Assembly (NCBI RefSeq): GCF_040274945.1
Contig: NZ_JBEMAR010000001.1
Location: forward strand, 1 to 64,000
From: Carnobacterium_B sp040274945
GTDB lineage: Bacteria > Bacillota > Bacilli > Lactobacillales > Carnobacteriaceae
Direction: 5' to 3'
Length of the DNA stretch: 64,000 bases
Shown: one piece after another, positions 42,532 through 50,076 of the stretch
Layout: each line of letters starts with the position of its first letter
How positions within the stretch are numbered: the stretch's first letter is position 1
The notes under the pieces: model-generated
Seen by the model: the letters and a program-made list of their open reading frames with translations, nothing else
The model's database searches: none
What the model was told of the DNA's origin: nothing
Position numbers and translations under genes: made by a program

Positions 42532-42858
42532 ATGAAATCATCATCAACTTCTCCATTAACTAATGAAGCTATCCAAGAGGTAAGCAAGATATTTAAAATG
42601 ATTAGTGATCCTACACGACTTTCTATTTTATTTCTTTTGCAAAAAGAAGAACTTAGTGTTGGAGCTATTGCGCAGTCTCTAAGTATGGAACAATCAGCCA
42701 TTTCTCACCAGTTAAAAACTTTACGGACTTCAAGATTAGTAAAATCAAAAAGAGCTGGCAAAAATATGATCTATAGCCTTGATGATCTTCATGTTTTTAG
42801 TATTCTTGAACAAGTTTTAACTCATATCGAAGAACAAGAGCAAGAAAATAAAGACTAA
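42532..42858 (+). CDS. ArsR/SmtB family metal-sensing repressor (zinc-type)
   Basis: 108 residues. Winged helix with SMEQSAISHQLKTLRTSRLV as recognition region. Helix alpha-5 holds Asp85, His87, His98 and Glu101, the exact D-x-H-(10)-H-x-x-E set of the SmtB/CzrA zinc/cobalt site; no alpha-3 cysteine site is present. It would leave the operators when zinc or cobalt rises and derepress itself and the divergent ATPase. Confidence 0.92.
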   Translation: MKSSSTSPLTNEAIQEVSKIFKMISDPTRLSILFLLQKEELSVGAIAQSLSMEQSAISHQLKTLRTSRLVKSKRAGKNMIYSLDDLHVFSILEQVLTHIEEQEQENKD

Positions 42859-42881
42859 CTACCAGGTTAATAATTCAAAAT

Positions 42882-42918
42882 AAAAAGACAGCGAGATTTT
42901 AACTCGCTGTCTTTTTTT
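42882..42918 (+). terminator. Terminator of arsR
   Basis: AAAAAGACAGCGAG pairs with CTCGCTGTCTTTTT around a seven-base loop, followed by T7; 24 bases after the stop codon. Confidence 0.88.
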
Positions 42919-42995
42919 ACCTTCACTATCGTAATTATTTATATAAAATTTAAGAACATTTGAATCGTACCATTTAGTTTTGCATTCATTGTAAT

Positions 42996-44201
42996 TCATA
43001 GCTTAACTTGATCAGCCAGTTCTTCTTCTATTATTTTTTCTTTTACGATTTGGTTAACTTTCTTAAACGAAAATAGCATTAGTAAAGCAAAGAATAATAA
43101 ATAGATAGGTAAAATTCGGATAGTTAGTATTTCAGAAAACAAACCGAATAGTGGCGGCATAAATGTACTTCCAATATATGCACTAGCCATTTGAACACCA
43201 ATGACTGCTTGTGAATTCCCTTTACCAAAATTATCCGGAGTAGCATGAATAATAGAAGGATAAATAGGCGCGCAGCCCAAACCAATAATCAACAATCCAG
43301 CTAAAGTCATAAATTCGACCGTATTAGCAAATAACATGAACAAAATACCTACAATAGTAAGTAGTGAACCCATTTGAATCAATTTTTTATCTCCTAACTT
43401 ATCAGAAAACAAACCAGAAATAAATCTTCCAGCAGTAATTCCTAAGAAAAATAAAGAAGTGAATTTAGCACCTATGATTGGACTAATTCCTTTAGCTGCC
43501 ACTAAATAAGTCGTTGACCATAAAGCAACCGTTTGTTCTAACGCGCAATAACAAATGAATGTAATTAACATATACTTGAGACCTTTAATTTTTAGAGTAT
43601 CCTTTAGACTCAAATAACTGTCTTCTCTAGACTTTTTTACAGTAGAATCGGATACTTCTGTTTTCCAAAGTGGCAAGCTTAAAAATAGCACTATCACTAA
43701 AGCAACTTGTATCAAAAAGACCGCTCTGTATCCACCACTCCAATTTAAATTATTAGTCAAGTAGAAACCCATGATATATGGGCTAAGTGAGGCTCCTAAG
43801 CCCCAAAAACAATGGAGCCAATTCATATGTTTGGAACTGAAGTATAACGCTGCATAGTTATTTAACGCAGCATCTACTGCTCCAGCACCTAGACCATAAG
43901 GGACAGCCCAAAGACACAACTCAATGAAAGTATTGGAAATTGAAAATCCATATAAAGCCATAGCTGTGGTTAACACACTCAGTGCTGTGATTAAACCTGT
44001 TCCTAACTTATTGGTTAAATAATTTGAAGAAAGACTAGATAATATGGTGCATCCAGCAATAATCATCGTAATGATACCGGCATAGGATAGAGGAACAGCC
44101 AATTCGCTATGCATAATCGGCCAAGCTGATCCAATAAGTGAGTCAGGTAGCCCTAAGCTAATAAACGCAATATATATAATAATTAATAAAAATGAACCCA
44201 T
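42996..44201 (-). CDS. MFS transporter
   Basis: 401 residues, twelve hydrophobic segments, major facilitator fold. Landmarks: GLPDSLIGSAWP in the first helix, SNYLTNKLGTG in the loop after helix 2, LNNYAALYFSSKHMNWLHCF (helix 4-5, sugar-permease-like) and a second-half GRFISGLFSDKLGDKK loop. Resembles fucose- or glucose-permease-like MFS proteins; the substrate is not certain. GGAGG precedes the ATG. Single gene next to the PHP phosphatase gene. Confidence 0.85.
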   Translation of the reverse strand: MGSFLLIIIYIAFISLGLPDSLIGSAWPIMHSELAVPLSYAGIITMIIAGCTILSSLSSNYLTNKLGTGLITALSVLTTAMALYGFSISNTFIELCLWAVPYGLGAGAVDAALNNYAALYFSSKHMNWLHCFWGLGASLSPYIMGFYLTNNLNWSGGYRAVFLIQVALVIVLFLSLPLWKTEVSDSTVKKSREDSYLSLKDTLKIKGLKYMLITFICYCALEQTVALWSTTYLVAAKGISPIIGAKFTSLFFLGITAGRFISGLFSDKLGDKKLIQMGSLLTIVGILFMLFANTVEFMTLAGLLIIGLGCAPIYPSIIHATPDNFGKGNSQAVIGVQMASAYIGSTFMPPLFGLFSEILTIRILPIYLLFFALLMLFSFKKVNQIVKEKIIEEELADQVKL

Positions 44202-44360
44202 TTAAACCTCCAATTTTGTTAATAAATACAATGTTTGAATAAAGCAATAACTACATTAGTTTATTAATCGAAATTATATTAGCCCTTACCTTTTAAAAAT
44301 TAAATTCTGGCTAACTTTTATAATTTTTTTTTCGATCAAGGATCTAATAGATAGTTATTT

Positions 44361-45200
44361 TTATAATGTATGAAAAATAGGTTCCATTTTATCAAAAGTA
44401 CAAAACTGAGTATAGCCAATGTCTTTTAACATTTTTTTAGATTCTTTAATGTTAAAACCTAGATGTTCTGGTTTATGACTATCACTACCAATCGTAATAA
44501 TTTTACCACCAAGTTCGTGATACAGTTTTAGGATCTCTATGGAAGGTGTCAATCCGTTGATTTCATAACGACTAGAAGATGTATTTACTTCTATTCCTTT
44601 ATTATTTGCTATAACTACTTTTAATATTTCCGTTATTTTATCTCTATTATATTCAAACATATCCACTTCTTTATCTAAATAACGTCTCACTAAGTCCATA
44701 TGCGCCAATACACTATAATTTTTATAAGTAGTGACCAATTGATACATTTCATCGTAATATTTATCATAACTTTCCTTGTGTGTATGTCCTTTTTGAAATT
44801 CTCCTGTCCAAAATTCTTTATTTTCAATTTGGTGTACCGATAATAATATGAAATCAAAGTCATGAGACTGGTAGAGTTTTTCAAATTGAGAGATTGTATG
44901 GACTTGCATTCCGAATTCCAGTCCCTTTTTTATTTTTATTTCTGCTTCTGCTTCATATGTCTTAGCAAGTTTATCTAATTCAGCAAAATATAAATCGTAG
45001 TGAACGTTTTTAACCTCTTTATTTTTACCTGCTTGAAATTCTTCACCTAGTTTCCAATCAGGTTTGACCCCGTAATCAACATGATCTGTAAAACAAATCT
45101 CTTCTAACCCCAACTGAATGGCATTTTTTACGACATCTTCCATTAAATACCAAGAATCATCACTATAGTCACTATGCACATGATAATCTACATAAACCAT
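44361..45200 (-). CDS. PHP-domain histidinol-phosphatase-like enzyme
   Basis: 279 residues. Metal ligands in DYHVHSDYSDDS at the N-terminus, FTDHVDYG (about 38), LEFG, LSVHQ, SVLAHMDLVRR and the C-terminal IGSDSHKPEHLG make the complete PHP trinuclear site. The HisK class dephosphorylates histidinol phosphate, but no his genes are near, so the substrate may differ. I start at the ATG at 45200 with GGAGG seven bases upstream. A degenerate relative lies at 38807-39140. Confidence 0.88.
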   Translation of the reverse strand: MVYVDYHVHSDYSDDSWYLMEDVVKNAIQLGLEEICFTDHVDYGVKPDWKLGEEFQAGKNKEVKNVHYDLYFAELDKLAKTYEAEAEIKIKKGLEFGMQVHTISQFEKLYQSHDFDFILLSVHQIENKEFWTGEFQKGHTHKESYDKYYDEMYQLVTTYKNYSVLAHMDLVRRYLDKEVDMFEYNRDKITEILKVVIANNKGIEVNTSSSRYEINGLTPSIEILKLYHELGGKIITIGSDSHKPEHLGFNIKESKKMLKDIGYTQFCTFDKMEPIFHTL

Positions 45201-45317
45201 CAAAAAACCTCCTTCAAATCATCAAATTTCATTTGTTATTTTTTCTTTAATTTATATTGGAAGATTGTTAATTCCCCCTGCTAACATATTTTGGTCAGGT
45301 CATTCACTTTCTATGAT

Positions 45318-45386
45318 CTATTTTTTGTAAAATCCTCTCATTTTTTCAAAATCTTTCGTCCAGATTGATACATGTTCTAATCTCAT
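45318..45386 (-). pseudogene. 5' remnant of a VOC (glyoxalase-fold) gene
   Basis: ATG at 45386 with GGGAGAT upstream opens MRLEHVSIWTKDFEKMRGFY followed by KK and a stop. That is the usual beginning of a VOC/glyoxalase-like protein (LEHV-W-DLE-MR-FY). Nothing of the rest is visible in the gap 45204-45725, which otherwise holds only a repeat copy. Confidence 0.65.
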
Positions 45387-45556
45387 TATCTTTATCTCCC
45401 AACTGAACCCATGACTGTAGATAAAGAAAGTATTCCAATTTCTCTATTCATTTATAATTTGTAATTGTGTCTCCATTCCTTGAATAGCTAAGTAATTGTC
45501 TCTTTTTTAGGAACGCTTACATTTAAGTATACATGTTTCTATATTGGAATGAAAAA

Positions 45557-45587
45557 GAATTATTTTATCTAAATTAGTGTATAAATA
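45557..45587. repeat. Intergenic repeat, half-A copy
   Basis: AATTATTTTATCTAAATTAG then TGTATAAAT, like half A of the composites (ATTCTATCTAAAATAGTGTA). Between the VOC remnant and the GNAT gene. Confidence 0.5.
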
Positions 45588-45725
45588 GATTAGTTAGATT
45601 ATCAATTCAGCAATAATGATTAAATTAATATGATTTTAAGAGAGAATAAACTGTATAATAAAACTATTAAGCATCAATGGTTTTAAACATAATTAGTAGC
45701 TTACATCTTTTAAGGAGGAATACAT

Positions 45726-46256
45726 ATGGAATTTTATATTAGACCAATTAATAGCGGAGATGGTAAAGGTTTAAACGAATTAAGACGTATGCCAGGGGTA
45801 TTTGAAAATATTTTAGGCATCCCTTCAGAGAGAATACAACAAAATGAAGAGTTTGTTGTTAATATGGACTCTAATCAGCACCAGTTTGTCGCTATTTCAA
45901 AGGTTCAAGATAATGAGGAACTAATTGTAGGAACCGCTGGGTTATCTGTAAATGGTAACCATCGTATGCGGCATAGCGGGAATATAGGTATAATGATCCA
46001 TAAAGATTATCAAAATCAAGGGGTTGGTTCTGCTTTAATAGCTGCACTTATAGACGTAGCCGATAATTGGTTAATGCTTGTTAGACTCGAACTTACTGTA
46101 TTTGAGAAAAACGAAAGAGCTATACATCTTTATGAGAAATTCGGATTTGAAAAAGAGGGTCTTAAACGGCTTGCAGCAATAAAAGAAGGAAAGTATGAGA
46201 ATGAATACCTAATGGCGAGAATAAATCCTACCTTTCGTTCCTTTTTGAATAGCTAA
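45726..46256 (+). CDS. GNAT family N-acetyltransferase
   Basis: 176 residues. Begins FYIRPINSGDGKGLNELRR, has the acetyl-CoA loop GIMIHKDYQNQGVGSALI (about 95-112) and the C-terminal IHLYEKFGFEKEG motif. AAGGAGG precedes the ATG by seven bases. One of the few rightward genes in the accessory region. Substrate unknown. Confidence 0.9.
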   Translation: MEFYIRPINSGDGKGLNELRRMPGVFENILGIPSERIQQNEEFVVNMDSNQHQFVAISKVQDNEELIVGTAGLSVNGNHRMRHSGNIGIMIHKDYQNQGVGSALIAALIDVADNWLMLVRLELTVFEKNERAIHLYEKFGFEKEGLKRLAAIKEGKYENEYLMARINPTFRSFLNS

Positions 46257-46290
46257 TTAATAGTTTTTTCACTATTGAGCTAGTTCAGAT

Positions 46291-46325
46291 AAGACCACTT
46301 TTTACTAGGAAAGTTAGTGGTCTTT
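46291..46325. terminator. Terminator of the GNAT gene
   Basis: AAGACCACTTT pairs with AAAGTtAGTGGTCTTT across a short loop with one bulged base; it ends the rightward GNAT gene and may also serve the leftward cytidine deaminase gene. Confidence 0.7.
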
Positions 46326-46326
46326 C

Positions 46327-46350
46327 TTAATTTTTATGTATCTAAATAAA
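46327..46350. repeat. Intergenic repeat, partial copy
   Basis: TTAATTTTTATGTATCTAAA, equal to the right part of half B (AATTTTATGTATCTAA), directly beside the terminator and the stop of the deaminase gene. Confidence 0.5.
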
Positions 46351-46351
46351 T

Positions 46352-46756
46352 TTATCTGTCGCTATATGCCTCTAACCAATGATGAGGTTGTAATTCTTTT
46401 AATGTTTTAAATAATAAATCATTATCTTTTGTAGTGATTGCTGCTTTTACATCTGATCCCCAATAGACTAAACGTTCTTGGCACGTTCCACATGGAGTTA
46501 ATATTTTGAATGGAGCACTCTCATTTTCTCTAACTACACAGATACTGTGTGTAACAGAAGTATCCAATTTGTGTGCTTCTAATATTGCTCCTGTCTCCAT
46601 ACATAACTCAGTTGAAGCATTCAAAACATCTGGAGACACACTCGTTAAAATTTGATTTTTTTTTGTGTACATAGCAGCTGCGCCACCCCAACCTGTAGGG
46701 TATCTTTTTTCTATTAATTCTAAAGCTGCCTGATATAAAGATTCTTCTATATTCAT
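46352..46756 (-). CDS. Cytidine deaminase-family protein
   Basis: 134 residues from the ATG at 46756, which has GAGG ten bases upstream. The zinc site is C-x-E in TELCMETGAI and PCGTCQE, with Glu as proton shuttle, as in small tetrameric cytidine deaminases. It differs enough from housekeeping Cdd (e.g. GWGGAAAMYT and VTHSICVVRENES) to be a blasticidin- or nucleoside-analogue-type deaminase; the substrate is open. Single gene flanked by repeat copies. Confidence 0.82.
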   Translation of the reverse strand: MNIEESLYQAALELIEKRYPTGWGGAAAMYTKKNQILTSVSPDVLNASTELCMETGAILEAHKLDTSVTHSICVVRENESAPFKILTPCGTCQERLVYWGSDVKAAITTKDNDLLFKTLKELQPHHWLEAYSDR

Positions 46757-46833
46757 TAAAAAAGTTCCTCTCTGTAGGTATATAATCACATTCGACTATA
46801 CTTTAAGGTCAACTAATAATTATTTTTAGGTTG

Positions 46834-46868
46834 ATCCATAATTTTATCTAATCTCATTGATTCTAGTA
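46834..46868. repeat. Intergenic palindromic repeat, copy
   Basis: ATCCATAATTTTATCTAATC then TCATTGATTCTAG, next to a hairpin GGTCAAC/GTTGATCC. Upstream of the cytidine deaminase gene. Confidence 0.6.
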
Positions 46869-47006
46869 TTACTTAAAAGCTAGCGGTATCTTACAAAGTT
46901 ACAAATACTATCTTGGCATATATCTTTTGCTTTAATCGTTTCTTACTTCCTATTGTTCATATAATTTAAACTATGTTTGTACATTTTTAAAGTTTGATTG
47001 CTGTCT

Positions 47007-47219
47007 TTATTTTTTTAGTTTTTTAGATAATGATAAAAAAATACCAGATATAGTACTTACAAATGCAATAATATAAAATTCTTTGTAAGTAATACTAATT
47101 ATTGAATGATTTCTTACAAAGAAATAGTTGTATAAAATCAAAAGCAGAAAAAAATTTGCCATAAGTTGAGACGTTTTTTCAAAAAAAGTTAGTAGATAAA
47201 TAGAGAAACTTCGATTCAT
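47007..47219 (-). CDS. Small membrane protein (70 aa)
   Basis: 70 residues from the ATG at 47219 with GAGGAGG seven bases upstream. Two hydrophobic segments (about 20-35 and 45-65) and a lysine-rich tail SKKLKK. No family recognised. The IS element lies upstream of it, 166 bases from its start. Confidence 0.5.
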   Translation of the reverse strand: MNRSFSIYLLTFFEKTSQLMANFFLLLILYNYFFVRNHSIISITYKEFYIIAFVSTISGIFLSLSKKLKK

Positions 47220-47384
47220 GTTTAATCCTCCTCTTAAATATAAATAAATCAATTTCTACATGAAGTATTTCCTGGCCAAAAGAAGAATATTTAATCACTT
47301 TTAAATTTATTGTTTATTTTTTGTAATAGCTATTATCATAATAAGAAAACAAATAATGAACAAACCTATACCCACTTAAAAATC

Positions 47385-48722
47385 GGGAGCGTCAATAATT
47401 TTGTGTAAATAAATCGTCCTTCTGCAAAATAATTAGTTACTCAGTAAACATTGAAACTAATGTATCGGTTACTTGTTGGAAACCTTTATGGCTTCTGTTT
47501 AGAAATTTTTGATTGTATGTATCAAAAATGCTGACTAGAAAGCGTTCTAGTGATTCTTCATTTTGAAACTGCTCTTTTCTGCGGCTGTACTTTTTAATTT
47601 GCTTATTGAAAGACTCGATTAGATTGGTTGAGTAAATGATTCTACGAATACTGGGTGGAAACTCATAAAAAGTCAATAAATCTTGGTTTTCTATGAGTGA
47701 CTGCGTCACTTTAGGATAGTTTTTCTTCCATTTCTCAATCATACAGGATAAGAATGTATTCGCTTCTTCCTTTGAGTTAGCTTGATAAACAGCCTTAAAG
47801 TCATCACAGATTTCTTTTCGGTCTTTGACACGTACTTTATGAGCAATATTACGAGATACATGGATACAACAATGCTGATATTTTGCTTTAGGATAAATTT
47901 GTTGGATGGTATCTTTCATGCCTTTTAAGCCATCCGTAATAAAAAGCAAGACTTCTTGAACTCCTCTGGAGTTAATATCCTGTAGCAGCTCATTCCAAAC
48001 GTATGTTGATTCAGTCGGAGCAATCGCATAACTCAGTACTTCTTTAGTGCCGTCTTCTCGTATACCAATGGCAATATAAATCGCTTCTTTGGATACGGTT
48101 TGGCGTTTTAATGGAATATAAGTAGCGTCCATAAAAATAGCGACATACTTATCATTTAAGGCTCTGGATTTAAAGGCGTTTACTTCTTCAGTCAGAACTT
48201 TAGTCATGTTGGACATGGTTTGTGGAGTATAGTGATGCCCATACATTTTTTCGATTAAATCAGCAATTTCAGACATCGTAACACCTTTTTCGAATAAATG
48301 GATAATAGTGGTTTCCAATGTATCGTTTGTTCTTTTGTAGGCTGGTAAAGTTTGTTGTTTAAACTCACCATTACGATCTCTAGGTATTTCCAATGTTAAT
48401 TCACCGTATTCGGTTTTGATTGATCGAAAGTAAGAACCGTTTCTCGAATTACCTGAATTAAAACCAGTGCGATCATATTTTTCGTAATCTAAAAAAGCCG
48501 TTAATTCAGTCCGTAGGAGTGTGTTTATCGCTTTTTCTAAGTGCGAACGGAATAATTCATTTAAATCGCCTTTAGTGACTAGAGTTTGCACAATTTCTGT
48601 AGTAAAATCATTCATAGGGAAGTCCTCTTTTCTGTGAATTGGTTGTCGTTAACTTTATTCTACAGAAGGGACTTCCTTTTTTGTATGGATTTTTTCATTT
48701 ACACAAAATATTTTACACTCTC
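47385..48722 (-). mobile_element. IS256-family insertion sequence with 8-bp target duplication
   Basis: 1338 bp. Imperfect 26-bp terminal inverted repeats lie at 47385-47410 and 48697-48722, sharing TTTTGTGTAAAT. The direct repeat TAAAAATC stands immediately outside both ends (47377-47384 and 48723-48730), the 8-bp duplication expected for IS256. The transposase gene is intact, so the insertion is recent and may still be active. Transposase read leftward. Confidence 0.95.
47437..48615 (-). CDS. IS256-family (Mutator) transposase
   Basis: 392 residues, full length. Mutator-type DDE: Asp in FMDATYIPLKR, Asp in LFITDGLKGMKD and Glu in STNLIESFNKQIKKYSRR, with the family sequence HCCIHVSRNIAHKV between. 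N-terminus TALLRTELTAFLDYEKYDR is the usual DNA-binding part. No frameshift or stop, so it should be functional. Confidence 0.95.
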   Translation of the reverse strand: MNDFTTEIVQTLVTKGDLNELFRSHLEKAINTLLRTELTAFLDYEKYDRTGFNSGNSRNGSYFRSIKTEYGELTLEIPRDRNGEFKQQTLPAYKRTNDTLETTIIHLFEKGVTMSEIADLIEKMYGHHYTPQTMSNMTKVLTEEVNAFKSRALNDKYVAIFMDATYIPLKRQTVSKEAIYIAIGIREDGTKEVLSYAIAPTESTYVWNELLQDINSRGVQEVLLFITDGLKGMKDTIQQIYPKAKYQHCCIHVSRNIAHKVRVKDRKEICDDFKAVYQANSKEEANTFLSCMIEKWKKNYPKVTQSLIENQDLLTFYEFPPSIRRIIYSTNLIESFNKQIKKYSRRKEQFQNEESLERFLVSIFDTYNQKFLNRSHKGFQQVTDTLVSMFTE

Positions 48723-48789
48723 TAAAAATCTCCCTATATTTTGGTTCTAAAAAATACTTTATTTTTTAATATTAAAGTATTTTTGATAT

Positions 48790-48824
48790 TTATTACATGA
48801 TTCTATGGCATTTCATGTGTCTAC
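48790..48824. repeat. Intergenic palindromic repeat, copy
   Basis: TTATTACATGATTCTATGGC then ATTTCATGTGTCTACA; both arms recognisable. Just outside the IS element and downstream of the 130-residue membrane gene. Confidence 0.65.
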
Positions 48825-48893
48825 ATAAAAAATGATAAACAAGGATTATACCATTGCTACCAATGAATAGTATTATAAAATTTTCTACCTACC

Positions 48894-49286
48894 CTATTCT
48901 ATTTTATCTTTGAAAAAAATAATTCCAGAAAAAGCGATACCAAAAGATATACCCAGGGTAGTAGAAAAAATACTGAATAAATTTATTTTAGAGGGTCTCA
49001 TTATGGAATCAAAAAAATAATTCACAGCACTCAACAAAATAAAAATGATAATAAATTTAACGATTCTTTTTCTTATATAAACCCGTTTAAAATTCCTTGT
49101 ATTTACAAGGGCTATAAAAGGAACATATACTAGCATGAAGAAAGTTAAAAATAGATACCCTATTAAAATTTTAAAAGAAATAGCATTGTCTATATTTTTA
49201 TAAACAATAAAAAAAGTTACTATAGTCGCCAATAAAAATAAACCATAAAGAACTTTTGTGAAAAGTAATCTTTTGTTCTTTTTCAT
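48894..49286 (-). CDS. Membrane protein (130 aa, four TM segments)
   Basis: 130 residues with four hydrophobic segments (about 12-28, 38-60, 73-90 and 103-125) and a basic N-terminus KKNKR. GAGAGAGG lies six bases before the ATG. No family recognised. It stands alone, divergent from the 139-residue YGFAP membrane gene. Confidence 0.55.
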   Translation of the reverse strand: MKKNKRLLFTKVLYGLFLLATIVTFFIVYKNIDNAISFKILIGYLFLTFFMLVYVPFIALVNTRNFKRVYIRKRIVKFIIIFILLSAVNYFFDSIMRPSKINLFSIFSTTLGISFGIAFSGIIFFKDKIE

Positions 49287-49497
49287 TTTATACCTCTCTC
49301 AAGTTGTTAGTATTTACCTATTAGTTAATAAATTTCTATTAAATTATATCATTAAATGTACATTTGACGTACCTAATGTTATTTTTATACTGTTCAACAT
49401 GGAAGCTTTTACATAGAAAGATTTTTTAGAATGGGTATACTTAAAAGATAATATGATAAAATTGATAGTATTTTGATAAAGAAAAGGTGGTGTACTA

Positions 49498-49917
49498 ATG
49501 TTTATAGTTAAACCATTTTATGCGATTTTATTAGGGATCGTTTATATTGGAATGATTTATTTATTAGTCCGAAAAGAAAAAAAGTACATCAATTATAGTC
49601 TTACTTCTTTTGCTTGTCTTTTGCAGTTATCTTTTCTCTTTCTTTGGATAAGGAAATTTCACGCTTTACAAACTATACATAATAAAGGGTTTCAACGATT
49701 TGAAAAATTTTCCCTATTTGTTAATCGTTCATTTTTTGTGTTATTTATTCCCATGCTGCTTATATTTGCATGGTATGGAATCAAAAAAATAATTGCACAA
49801 GATCAATTCCTGTTCTTGAAAATACTCTTCATATTTGTTTATATAGGTGCATTAGTTGGCATTTTGATAATAGGACAACCAATTTTTGAAATTTTATATT
49901 ATGGATTTGCTCCTTAA
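49498..49917 (+). CDS. Four-TM membrane protein ending in YGFAP
   Basis: 139 residues, four membrane segments, ending YYGFAP. The second half aligns with the protein at 31785-32198 (FFVLFIP, FLKILFIF, GILIIG, YGFAP), so the two are paralogues on opposite strands about 17 kb apart. GGTGGTG precedes the ATG. No LytTR-type repeats are visible before this copy. Function unknown; the exactly conserved C-terminus suggests it is bound or exposed. Confidence 0.6.
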   Translation: MFIVKPFYAILLGIVYIGMIYLLVRKEKKYINYSLTSFACLLQLSFLFLWIRKFHALQTIHNKGFQRFEKFSLFVNRSFFVLFIPMLLIFAWYGIKKIIAQDQFLFLKILFIFVYIGALVGILIIGQPIFEILYYGFAP

Positions 49918-50027
49918 TTTATCGTGATAAGTAAATGAAGAAGAAAATAACTATTATCTTATGAGATTGGTTATGTAGTTCATTTATTATAGTACGTTAA
50001 TTTTAGTTTCTTAACTATATTAAGCAC

Positions 50028-50076
50028 AAAAAAATCTCTTGTACCCCTTTGTTGAAATGGAGTACAGGAGATTTTT
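50028..50076. terminator. Bidirectional terminator beside malR
   Basis: AAAAATCTCTTGTAC pairs with GTACAGGAGATTTTT (one G-T pair) around a 17-base loop; T-runs on both sides. Ends the maltose operon leftward and the YGFAP gene rightward, and marks the right border of the accessory region. Confidence 0.8.

Noticed and set aside
23917..48824. Chromosomal integron (attC) array
   Set aside because: The gene content is cassette-like, but the repeat lacks GTTRRRY/RYYYAAC core sites, no integron integrase is in view, and several genes have their own promoters.
23917..48824. CRISPR array
   Set aside because: The repeats are separated by whole genes, not by uniform short spacers, and no cas genes are present.
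22000..50000. Prophage or integrative element
   Set aside because: No integrase, phage structural, replication or conjugation genes, and no flanking direct repeats or tRNA target were found.
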